From assembly GCF_000967725.1 (NCBI RefSeq), contig NZ_JXYE01000006.1, positions 248,001 to 312,000 on the forward strand: a stretch of 64,000 nucleotides of DNA. The letters are read 5' to 3'. Numbering within the stretch: the stretch's first letter is position 1; every line of letters starts with the position of its first letter. The stretch is from Loktanella sp. S4079 (GTDB lineage Bacteria; Pseudomonadota; Alphaproteobacteria; Rhodobacterales; Rhodobacteraceae). The notes beneath the pieces were generated by a model. That model was not told the origin of the DNA. It ran no database searches and was given only the letters and a program-made list of their open reading frames with translations. Positions 18,728 to 26,436 of the stretch are shown here, one piece after another. A program made the translations under genes and the position numbers.

Positions 18728-19693
18728 ATGAAAAACGTATTAATTGCTGCAGTTGCCGCATGTGGTTTCGCGACCGTATCGTCAGCTGACACATGGGACA
18801 TGCCGACGCCCTACGGGGACGCCACATTCCACACACAAAACATTTCACAATTTGCGGCCGATATTGCTGCGGCAACAGACGGTGCGCTGGAAATCACAGT
18901 GCATTCGGGCGGTTCGCTGTTTCCGCATGGCGAAATCCGGAACGTTGTGCGTTCTGGTCAGGTGCCTATTGGCGAATTCTTTCTTTCGCGCCTCGTGAAT
19001 GACGATGCCGCCTTTGGCATTGATAGCCAGCCATTTGTCGCCACCAGCTACGATGATGCAGCTAAACTCTGGGAAGCACAAAAACCTGTCGTGACCGAAC
19101 TACTGGCCGAGCAAGGTCTTGTGCCGCTGTTTTCTGTGCCTTGGCCTGCGCAAGGGCTATATACCAACGGTGAAATCGAAACGGTCGAAGCGCTCAACGG
19201 CCTGCGTTTTCGCGCCTATAACGCCGCACTCGAAGAATTCGCAACGCTCGCAGGCGCTGCCCCAGTGCAAGTCGAAGCATCTGACATCCCTCAGGCCTTT
19301 GCCACGGGCCAAGTCGAAGCGATGGTAACCTCGCCTTCTACAGGTGCAAATTCCACAGCTTGGGATTTTGTGACGCACTACACCCCGATTAACGCTTGGG
19401 TGCCAAAGAACATTGTCGTGGTCAACGAACGCGCGTTCCGCCGTCTGCCAGAGGATGTCCAGACCGCAGTTCTCGAGGCAGCAGCCCAAGCAGAAGCACG
19501 CGGTTGGGAAATGTCAGCAGCCGAAGCGGACGCCAAGACAGCCATCATGGCAGAAAACGGCATGATCATCGTCACACCTAGCGACGCGCTGACCGCTGGC
19601 TTGCAAGAAATCGGTGCGACCATGCTGACAAACTGGGAGGCAAGCGCCTCTGATGCGGCCAAGTCAATTCTGACGACTTATCAGGGCCAATAA
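18728..19693 (+). CDS. TRAP transporter substrate-binding protein, DctP family
   Basis: 321 residues. A Sec signal peptide (cleavage near SSADTW) precedes a DctP-fold domain. GLRFRAYNAALEEFATLAGAAPV contains the conserved Arg that binds a substrate carboxylate. AGGAG lies seven bases before the ATG. It delivers a carboxylate to the DctQM permease, driven by a sodium or proton gradient. Divergent orientation to 5-oxoprolinase suggests pyroglutamate or a related lactam carboxylate; this is inference. Confidence 0.9.
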   Translation: MKNVLIAAVAACGFATVSSADTWDMPTPYGDATFHTQNISQFAADIAAATDGALEITVHSGGSLFPHGEIRNVVRSGQVPIGEFFLSRLVNDDAAFGIDSQPFVATSYDDAAKLWEAQKPVVTELLAEQGLVPLFSVPWPAQGLYTNGEIETVEALNGLRFRAYNAALEEFATLAGAAPVQVEASDIPQAFATGQVEAMVTSPSTGANSTAWDFVTHYTPINAWVPKNIVVVNERAFRRLPEDVQTAVLEAAAQAEARGWEMSAAEADAKTAIMAENGMIIVTPSDALTAGLQEIGATMLTNWEASASDAAKSILTTYQGQ

Positions 19694-19738
19694 ATCGTAC
19701 AGCCGATCAAGGCTGAGCCGATTTCATTTGCCAAGACA

Positions 19739-19774
19739 GGCCCGGCGCTAGTTTCCTTAACACAGTGCCGGGCC
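19739..19774 (+). terminator. Hairpin between dctP- and dctQ-like genes
   Basis: GGCCCGGC pairs perfectly with GCCGGGCC across a 20-base loop, without a T-run. It sits between the binding-protein and small-permease genes, where an mRNA-stabilising or attenuating hairpin favours the binding protein. Confidence 0.5.
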
Positions 19775-19794
19775 TCAAAACGAAAGACTGAACT

Positions 19795-20319
19795 ATGCGT
19801 CACCTCCTCGATCGGATTTACCTGACAGCGGCTTGGATTTCAGCGTTTATGATCCTCGCAATCGCCATCCTTATTAGCGCGCAAATCTTCCTTAACTTTA
19901 TGACCCGCGTTTTCGACGCACCTTTGCCGTCAACCATTCCGTCCTATGCCGATTTTTCGGGGTTTATGTTGGCCGCTTCGACGTTTTTGGCGATGCCCTA
20001 CACCTTTCGTAGCGGCGGCCATATCAAAGTATCGCTGATCACGGCCCGACTGCCTCGGGCAGCCCAATTATGGGCTGAAATCGCAGCCCTTGGCGCCGCA
20101 GCATTTCTGACCGGTTTTGCGGTCTATTTTATTGGCGTTCTCATCGCCGAAAGCATTCACTACGGCGATGTTTCCAACGGTAGCGTTCCAATTCCGCTTT
20201 GGATTCCGCAATCAACAATGGGAGTCGGCATGGCGTTGCTGTGCTTAGCCATTGTGGACAGCCTGTTTCAAACCATTGCGCGCCGCGAACCCGTCATCGC
20301 AGCATCCGAGGAGGCCTAA
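19795..20319 (+). CDS. TRAP transporter small permease, DctQ family
   Basis: 174 residues with four membrane helices. RSGGHIKVSLI matches the conserved family segment around GG(H)I(R/K)V. It associates with the large permease to form the membrane complex. It lies 101 bases after the binding-protein gene across a hairpin and three bases before the large permease gene. Confidence 0.88.
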   Translation: MRHLLDRIYLTAAWISAFMILAIAILISAQIFLNFMTRVFDAPLPSTIPSYADFSGFMLAASTFLAMPYTFRSGGHIKVSLITARLPRAAQLWAEIAALGAAAFLTGFAVYFIGVLIAESIHYGDVSNGSVPIPLWIPQSTMGVGMALLCLAIVDSLFQTIARREPVIAASEEA

Positions 20320-20322
20320 GTC

Positions 20323-21624
20323 ATGTCAGACCCCCTCATCGGCCTTATCCTACTGGGTGTGTTGTTTGTCTTTCTCGCCAGCGGTCTATGGATCGCCCTG
20401 TCGCTATCGGCTGTTGCTGCGGTGGCGCTCGCGTTCTTTTCCAACTCTTCGGTGGGCCTCAATATGGCCGTCACTTTTTGGGGACACAGTCATTCATGGT
20501 CACTGACCGCACTGCCCCTATTCATCTTGATGGGGGAAATCCTCCTGCGGTCACGGCTAAGTCGCGATATGTTTAACGGGCTGGCACCTTGGCTTGGTGG
20601 TTTGCCCGGGCGGCTTTTGCATGTGAACGTGTTGGGCTGCGCGATCTTTGCTGCGGTTTCAGGGTCGTCAGCCGCGACCGCTGCGACCATCGGCAAAATG
20701 TCGATCCCAGAGCTCAAATCACGTGGCTACCCCGAAAGCCTGATCTTGGGAACATTGGCTGGCTCTGCCACGCTGGGGCTTTTGATTCCGCCGTCGATCA
20801 TTTTGATCGTCTATGGCGTCGCAACCGAACAATCCATCGCAAGGCTCTTTGTCGCGGGGCTGATCCCGGGCGCAATGCTCGTGACCATGTTCGGCGCATA
20901 TGTTGCGCTGTGGTCATGGATGAACCCATCGCTCATCCCCAATGAAACACAAAAGATGCCGATCCGCGAAAAGCTCTGGGAGGCGCGCGGCCTAATCCCG
21001 GTTGGGTTGCTTATCTCTGGCGTCATTGGCGCGATTTACACTGGGATTGCATCCCCGACTGATGCGGCAGCTCTTGGTGTTTTGCTTTCGATTGTATTGG
21101 CTGTGTTATCAGGCAGCTTTGCGATGCGCGATTTTCTCGACGCGCTTTTGTCGGCGGCACGCACGTCATGCATGATCGCGTTTATCTTGCTCGGCGCCGC
21201 ATTCTTGGCCGTGGCGATGGGGTTCACGGGCCTGCCGCGCAACCTCGCTGCGTGGATTAGCGAAATGGGGCTATCGCCCTATGTCTTGCTGGCTGTGTTG
21301 ACGATTTTCTTCATCATATTGGGGCTATTCTTGGATGGAATCTCGGTTGTTGTGCTGACGACGTCGATCATAATGCCAATGGTGATGGAGGTCGGGATCG
21401 ACCCGATCTGGTTCGGCATCTATCTGGTGCTTGTCGTCGAAATGAGCCAGATCACCCCGCCGGTTGGGTTCAATCTCTTTGTGATCCAAGGGCTCACGGG
21501 AATTGACATCTTACGCATTGCCAAGGCGGCCTTGCCGTTCTTTGTACTGCTGCTCTTAGCGGTCGTGCTCATCACGCTGTTCCCGCAGATCGTAACCTAT
21601 TTGCCCGACGCGATGAGCCGCTAA
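20323..21624 (+). CDS. TRAP transporter large permease, DctM family
   Basis: 433 residues with about 12 hydrophobic segments and family blocks such as GSSAATAATIGKMSIPELK, GLLIPPSIILIVYG and VEMSQITPPVGFNLFV. This is the ion-coupled elevator subunit of the TRAP system. GAGGAGG lies eight bases upstream of the ATG. The end of the gene faces the MarR-type gene. Confidence 0.92.
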   Translation: MSDPLIGLILLGVLFVFLASGLWIALSLSAVAAVALAFFSNSSVGLNMAVTFWGHSHSWSLTALPLFILMGEILLRSRLSRDMFNGLAPWLGGLPGRLLHVNVLGCAIFAAVSGSSAATAATIGKMSIPELKSRGYPESLILGTLAGSATLGLLIPPSIILIVYGVATEQSIARLFVAGLIPGAMLVTMFGAYVALWSWMNPSLIPNETQKMPIREKLWEARGLIPVGLLISGVIGAIYTGIASPTDAAALGVLLSIVLAVLSGSFAMRDFLDALLSAARTSCMIAFILLGAAFLAVAMGFTGLPRNLAAWISEMGLSPYVLLAVLTIFFIILGLFLDGISVVVLTTSIIMPMVMEVGIDPIWFGIYLVLVVEMSQITPPVGFNLFVIQGLTGIDILRIAKAALPFFVLLLLAVVLITLFPQIVTYLPDAMSR

Positions 21625-21631
21625 ACTATGC

Positions 21632-21659
21632 GGGCTGCGTCACAACGAGGACGCGGCCC
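21632..21659. terminator. Hairpin at the convergent end of dctM- and MarR-type genes
   Basis: GGGCTGCGTC (21632-21641) pairs with GACGCGGCCC (21650-21659), ten pairs with one G-U. It begins eight bases after the TRAP stop and overlaps the last codons of the MarR-type gene. There is no clear T-run. Confidence 0.45.
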
Positions 21660-22155
21660 GGCTTGCCTGATCATATTGCCCTGACAAGGCCCGCAAACTC
21701 GCGCCAATGCTGCTAAGCTCTTCGCCCGATAGATCCATGCGCCCCAGCCCATCAATCAGGCAGCGTTCACGAATTTCTCGATATGCTTCGCACAGTTTCG
21801 CCCCTTGCGTTGACGTCCGGTAGAATACTTCTTTGCCGCGCTTTTCCGAAACAATGAGTTCCGCCTTAAGCAGTTTCCGCAAGGCGTAGTTTACCGTGTG
21901 TGTATCGTCGATATTCAGCAAAAAGCAGACATCACTCAGGCGCTTGTCACGTCCGCGATGGTTGACGTTGTGCAACACCAAGATCTCTAGCGGGCTCATT
22001 TCTGTGTGGCCAGATGCCGCCATACATTTCACCATCCAACGCGAAAAAGCGTTGAACGCAATGATAAGCCCAAATTCAAATTCTGATGCTTCCCAGCTTT
22101 CCCCTTCAGCAAGGTGGCGGGACGAGACGATTTTTCGTTTTGATGGCGTTTTCAA
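21640..22155 (-). CDS. MarR-like winged-helix transcriptional regulator
   Basis: 171 residues from a TTG (GGTGA eight bases before); no usable ATG exists near the N-terminus. The core has helices and wing typical of MarR-type proteins: MSPLEILVLHNVNHRGRDKRLSDVCFLLN, then VNYALRKLLKAELIVSEKRGKEVFYRTS. It probably acts as a dimeric regulator of adjacent catabolic genes. Close relatives are common beside transporter and betaine genes in Rhodobacterales. The target is unproven; the palindrome at 18661 is one candidate. Confidence 0.8.
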   Translation of the reverse strand: MKTPSKRKIVSSRHLAEGESWEASEFEFGLIIAFNAFSRWMVKCMAASGHTEMSPLEILVLHNVNHRGRDKRLSDVCFLLNIDDTHTVNYALRKLLKAELIVSEKRGKEVFYRTSTQGAKLCEAYREIRERCLIDGLGRMDLSGEELSSIGASLRALSGQYDQASRAASSL

Positions 22156-22248
22156 GATATTTCACCGATAAAAAATGATAGAACGAACATAAGAGCGAAG
22201 GCCCCAGTTGGCAATTCACTCTGCGCATTTTTTAGGCAATCCGCGAAC

Positions 22249-23004
22249 TTAGGTGGCGGGGCCTTTGCGTACGGCATCCATCGCTTCGAAGATTGCAGTC
22301 TGAAAACCTGCATCTTGTGCCGCATTGATACCAGCGGCAGTCGTACCGGCATAATCCACAAATCGTTTTACAACCGCATGTGGATCGTCAATCAATTGCG
22401 CGCAATCGCGCACGACATTCAACGCCGCTTCTTTTGCGACGAAAGCAGGCAATCCGCTCGTGGTCAAATACTGGCTCAGCGTTGTTGCCAAGAGCGCTGG
22501 AAATGCAGGCCCACCCCCGGTCACTGCGGTCAAAACCTCTAGCTGATTTTCGGTGTCTACTTCGCGAACGCTCCCGATTGCGCCAAGCAGCCGATGGGCA
22601 ATCTCCCGATCTTGATTGGTGACACCCGGCCCCGCACACATCGGTGTAAAAGAGGTGCAATTCTCGGCACCTGCGTTGGGAATGGCGCGGACAACACGGG
22701 CACCCGTTGATTGCAACACATCAAGCGGCACCCCAGCCATAAAGGAAATGATCAGCTTGCCCTCTGCCTGCATGGAAATTTGCCGCCAGTCATCTGGCCG
22801 GACACTTAGTATGATGACATCGGCAAAGGCGACCAATGCTTGGGCCGATTTTGGCCACTGCACATCATATCCAAAATAGTCTCGGCGCGCTCCGCTCTTG
22901 TTAACGACAGCAAGATCGCTGGCGTTTACGACACCTTGATGCAAAACAGCCTTACCAATCGCGCTGCCCAGCCATCCGGTTCCACCCAAGATACCAAGCT
23001 TCAT
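22249..23004 (-). CDS. proC: Pyrroline-5-carboxylate reductase family protein
   Basis: 251 residues. The N-terminal Rossmann motif is GILGGTGWLGSAIGKAVL; the C-terminal dimerisation domain has AVTGGGPAFPALLATTL, a variant of the family's TG.GPAY signature. ProC reduces 1-pyrroline-5-carboxylate to proline with NADPH. It overlaps the TetR-family gene by four bases and lies opposite a proline-betaine/N-methylproline demethylase-like gene, so it may be a specialised copy acting on a cyclic imine in betaine metabolism rather than the housekeeping enzyme. It is shorter than typical ProC (about 270). Confidence 0.85.
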   Translation of the reverse strand: MKLGILGGTGWLGSAIGKAVLHQGVVNASDLAVVNKSGARRDYFGYDVQWPKSAQALVAFADVIILSVRPDDWRQISMQAEGKLIISFMAGVPLDVLQSTGARVVRAIPNAGAENCTSFTPMCAGPGVTNQDREIAHRLLGAIGSVREVDTENQLEVLTAVTGGGPAFPALLATTLSQYLTTSGLPAFVAKEAALNVVRDCAQLIDDPHAVVKRFVDYAGTTAAGINAAQDAGFQTAIFEAMDAVRKGPAT

Positions 23005-23639
23005 GATTGACCGTCTTTATAACCGATCCGCGCCATAAACCGATCCATCTCGTGCTGAGGGGGCCGCTGCCCTGTGTAAATCTCGACGTAGTTGGGAAAC
23101 CGTGCCAGTCGCTCAGCAATGGGTTCGTGCACGCGCATAGAAATATATCCGACCTGCACCAAATAGATCGTGCGCGCGCGAACATCTGCGTCTTCGTCAG
23201 AATGGCCCCAGCGCATCAACATTTCGCGCAAGGAATCCAACCTGCACTGGTCTGCTTCTTGCAACCGGCGCAAGACATCTGCATCTTGTTGCGCCCAAGC
23301 ACGAACGGCCAATTCCAACCGCGTGTCGAACACATCTTCGGATAAAAAAGTGCTGATGACGTTCAACATTGCTTCGGTTTCGGTCGCCGCATAATCGCTA
23401 GTCGCGCGGATCAAGGCCTCGGTCGTACGCGCCTCCCAACGTTCGATCAATGCTGCCAAGAGCTGCTTGCGATTCTCGAAAAACCAATAAAAACTCGTGC
23501 GTGACAGGCCCAAAGTCTCGGCCAGGGGTAGAATCTTGACCCCATCGACCCCTTTGTCGATCAAAGCGTCGTAGGCCGCATTAATCCATAGTTCCGGAGA
23601 GCCACGCCATCCGCGTTCTGCCTGTGAATCTTGCGACAT
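23001..23639 (-). CDS. TetR-family transcriptional regulator
   Basis: 212 residues from ATG at 23639 with AGGGA upstream; an in-frame ATG 30 residues earlier lies in the promoter region. The N-terminal helix-turn-helix includes PLAETLGLSRTSFYWFFENRKQLLAALIERWE, and the C-terminal helical part binds a ligand. It overlaps the proC-like start (ATGA) and is divergent from the flavin oxidoreductase gene, which it probably represses. Confidence 0.88.
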   Translation of the reverse strand: MSQDSQAERGWRGSPELWINAAYDALIDKGVDGVKILPLAETLGLSRTSFYWFFENRKQLLAALIERWEARTTEALIRATSDYAATETEAMLNVISTFLSEDVFDTRLELAVRAWAQQDADVLRRLQEADQCRLDSLREMLMRWGHSDEDADVRARTIYLVQVGYISMRVHEPIAERLARFPNYVEIYTGQRPPQHEMDRFMARIGYKDGQS

Positions 23640-23690
23640 ATGTGTCCCTACCTGACGATGCGTTCTTTCGACCGTCACGATAACACCAGT

Positions 23691-23705
23691 GTGCATATTA
23701 TGTAC
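23691..23705. promoter_or_regulatory. Imperfect palindrome, candidate TetR operator
   Basis: GTGCATA-T-TATGTAC (one mismatch) lies 52 bases upstream of the TetR start in the 177-bp divergent gap. Two copies of TCATGA at 23730-23735 and 23740-23745, one helical turn apart, are nearby. Either could be the operator. Confidence 0.4.
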
Positions 23706-23816
23706 AGGCTTGCTAATTTTGACGGGCAATCATGATCACTCATGACCTTTTTCTTGACAGTCATGCACATTTTTTCAAATCTGATTCCAGATCGCTTACC
23801 CGCAAAGGCAGCCAAC

Positions 23817-25853
23817 ATGTCAAACGACCCGCTTTTACAGCCCTATCAGCTCAAACATTTGACGCTGAAGAACCGCATCATGATTTCCAGCCACGAACCC
23901 GCCTACCCCGAAGACGGGATGCCCAAAGACAGATATCGCGCCTATCACGTCGAACGCGCAAAAGCGGGTGTCGCCCTGACAATGACAGCAGGGTCGGCAT
24001 CCGTTGCGCGCGATAGTCCGCCGGTGTTCAACAATATCCTTGCTTGGAAAGACGAGGTCGTTGGCCATATGAAAGCCCTCACCGACGCCTGCCATGACGA
24101 AGGTTGCGCGGTGATGATCCAGCTCACCCATCTTGGTCGCCGCACCCGTTGGGACAAAGCAGACTGGCTACCTGTCGTGTCCGCCAGCCATGAACGCGAA
24201 GCCTCGCACAAGGCCTTTCCCAAGAAAATCGAAGATTGGGACATCGCCCGCATCATTACGGACTATGTTGACGCCGCCGAGCGTATGAAAGAGGCCGGAT
24301 TGGACGGCGTTGAAATTCAAGCTTACGGGCATCTGATGGATCAATTCTGGTCGCCTTTGACCAATGATCTTGATGGGCCATACGGCGGAAGTCTTGATAA
24401 TCGGCTGCGGTTTACCTTTGATGTGTTGCGCGGCATTCGCGAACGTTGCGGCGAGGATTTCATTGTCGGCGTCCGCTATACTGGCGACGAAGACCTACAA
24501 GGCGGGCTTAGCAAAGACGACGGATTGGCGATTTCGCATAAGCTCAAGAACAGCGGGCTGGTTGATTTTCTAAACGTCATCAAAGGGCATATCGACACGG
24601 ATGCCGGGCTAACCGACGTGATCCCCGTCCAAGGGATGCGCAACGCGCCACATCTTGATTTCGCCGGAGAAATCAAATCCGCCACTGATTTTCCGACCTT
24701 TCACGCCGCGAAAATCCCAGATGTTGCCACCGCGCGGCACGCAATTGCCAGCGGCAAGCTGGACATGGTGGGCATGACCCGTGCCCAGATGGCCGACCCG
24801 CATTTGGTACGCAAAGTCATCGAAGGCCGCGAGGACGATATCCGCCCCTGTGTCGGTGCCAATTATTGTCTCGATCGGATCTATCAAGGTGGTATGGCGC
24901 TCTGTTTGCACAACCCGTCAACAGGTCGCGAGATTGAACAACCCCATGCCATTGCGCCTGCTGAAACCGCGAAACGCATCACCATCGTTGGCGCCGGTCC
25001 TGCCGGGCTCGAGGCGGCCCGCGTCGCCGCAGAGCGCGGCCATACCGTCACCGTCTTTGAGGCCGCTGACCAACCCGGCGGACAAATTCGCCTGACCGCT
25101 CTTCAAGAACGCCGCCGAGAGATGATTTCCATCATCGAATGGCGGTTCCAGCAATGCGTCAAGAAACGAGTGACATTTCACTTTAACACCTTTGCCGATG
25201 CAGCCGATGTTCTGAATACATCGCCTGATGAGGTTATCATCGCTACTGGCGGCCTACCCCATACCGAAGTCTTGGAAGCAGGCAATGAACTGGTGATCTC
25301 TGCTTGGGATATTCTGGGCGGTGACGCCAAACCCGGCCAAAATGTTCTGATCTACGATGACGCGGGTGATCACGCCGCACTCCAAGCCGCTGATTTTGTG
25401 TCCGCAACCGGGGCCAAGGTCGAAATCGTCACCCCTGATAGGGCCTTCGCCCCCGAGGTCATGGCAATGAACCTCGTCCCCTATATGCGCGCGCTTCAAC
25501 AACGCGACACGACGTTTACGGTCACTTGGCGGCTCAAGTCTGTCCATCGACAAGGCAACCAACTGCGCGCGGTATTCGGTTCGGACTATGGGGACTTCAC
25601 CCGCGAACGTGTCGTAGATCAGGTGGTCGTCAACCACGGCACCCGGCCGCTTGACGATATCTATTTTGACCTCAAGCCAAACGCCCGCAATCGCGGCGCA
25701 GTCGATTACGAAGCACTGGTCAACGGCCAAACCCAATCAGTCGATTACAATCCCGACGGGGCTTACCGGGTCTTTCGGATCGGCGACGCGGTTTCCGCCC
25801 GCAATACCCATGCCGCGATTTATGACGCACTTCGGCTGACGCGGTTACTCTAG
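23817..25853 (+). CDS. FMN/FAD-dependent demethylase-like oxidoreductase, old yellow enzyme family (StcD-like)
   Basis: 678 residues from ATG at 23817; an earlier ATG at 23742 adds 25 residues and is less likely. Residues 1 to about 345 are an FMN-binding TIM barrel (NRIMISSHEPAY, QAYGHLMDQFWSPLTND). An iron-sulfur loop CVGANYC...C follows, and then an FAD/NAD Rossmann half (ITIVGAGPAGLEAARVAAER, GQIRLTA). The family includes 2,4-dienoyl-CoA reductase, trimethylamine dehydrogenase and N-methylproline/dimethylglycine demethylases. The length, the HEPAY segment and the neighbouring ProC favour the last group. One cluster-ligand Cys is replaced by Ala. Confidence 0.8.
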   Translation: MSNDPLLQPYQLKHLTLKNRIMISSHEPAYPEDGMPKDRYRAYHVERAKAGVALTMTAGSASVARDSPPVFNNILAWKDEVVGHMKALTDACHDEGCAVMIQLTHLGRRTRWDKADWLPVVSASHEREASHKAFPKKIEDWDIARIITDYVDAAERMKEAGLDGVEIQAYGHLMDQFWSPLTNDLDGPYGGSLDNRLRFTFDVLRGIRERCGEDFIVGVRYTGDEDLQGGLSKDDGLAISHKLKNSGLVDFLNVIKGHIDTDAGLTDVIPVQGMRNAPHLDFAGEIKSATDFPTFHAAKIPDVATARHAIASGKLDMVGMTRAQMADPHLVRKVIEGREDDIRPCVGANYCLDRIYQGGMALCLHNPSTGREIEQPHAIAPAETAKRITIVGAGPAGLEAARVAAERGHTVTVFEAADQPGGQIRLTALQERRREMISIIEWRFQQCVKKRVTFHFNTFADAADVLNTSPDEVIIATGGLPHTEVLEAGNELVISAWDILGGDAKPGQNVLIYDDAGDHAALQAADFVSATGAKVEIVTPDRAFAPEVMAMNLVPYMRALQQRDTTFTVTWRLKSVHRQGNQLRAVFGSDYGDFTRERVVDQVVVNHGTRPLDDIYFDLKPNARNRGAVDYEALVNGQTQSVDYNPDGAYRVFRIGDAVSARNTHAAIYDALRLTRLL

Positions 25854-25904
25854 GCTTGCGATCCCCTGCAATTGATGGGTTACTTTGTTCAACAAGGTAA
25901 CCCG

Positions 25905-26360
25905 ATGACCAAAACCGTCACGCACCCGGACAAAGCCCTAATCTACGCGACCAACGCGCGTGGCCTGCTTGTCTTTTGTGAACCTGATTTCCCCGATGTC
26001 CCCTTCCAAGTACCGGGCGGCACCATCGAACCCGGCGAAACACCAATCAACGCCGCTATCCGCGAATTTCGCGAAGAAACGGGATTGCATGGTTACAACA
26101 TACCTGTCCCACTCGGGGTAGATAAACATGTGTATACCCACATGGCGCAACAACATGTGGTCACCCGCTACTTTTTTCACATGCAAATGCCCGACGATCT
26201 TCCGGTCACTTGGGATCACATCGAGCAAACACCTCATAACGGGCATGAGCCAATTTTATTTCGATTTTCGTGGCAGCTGTTGTCGCAGGCCCAAAACACG
26301 CTCGGCCTAGGTATGAACGCCGCCCTTCCGAGATTACCGAAACGACACCGACCAAACTGA
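25905..26360 (+). CDS. Nudix hydrolase
   Basis: 151 residues from ATG at 25905 (AAGGT upstream). The Nudix box is complete: GGTIEPGETPINAAIREFRE followed by ETGL, matching Gx5Ex7REUXEEXGU with a Thr-Gly end. Members hydrolyse a nucleoside diphosphate linked to another group using Mg2+. It lies 51 bases downstream of the flavoenzyme gene and may share its transcript. The substrate is not predictable from the box. Confidence 0.88.
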   Translation: MTKTVTHPDKALIYATNARGLLVFCEPDFPDVPFQVPGGTIEPGETPINAAIREFREETGLHGYNIPVPLGVDKHVYTHMAQQHVVTRYFFHMQMPDDLPVTWDHIEQTPHNGHEPILFRFSWQLLSQAQNTLGLGMNAALPRLPKRHRPN

Positions 26361-26401
26361 ACTGTCGCTGTACTATGGATGAACTCAAATCCCGCAGAGA
26401 A

Positions 26402-26429
26402 CCATCGCGCCTGACAACAGGCGCGATGG
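26402..26429. terminator. Strong hairpin between Nudix and TonB-receptor genes
   Basis: A perfect 12-bp stem, CCATCGCGCCTG (26402-26413) with CAGGCGCGATGG (26418-26429), loop ACAA. It lies between convergent genes and probably ends both transcripts; the minus-strand tail is TTCTCT. Confidence 0.75.
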
Positions 26430-26436
26430 GTAACGA

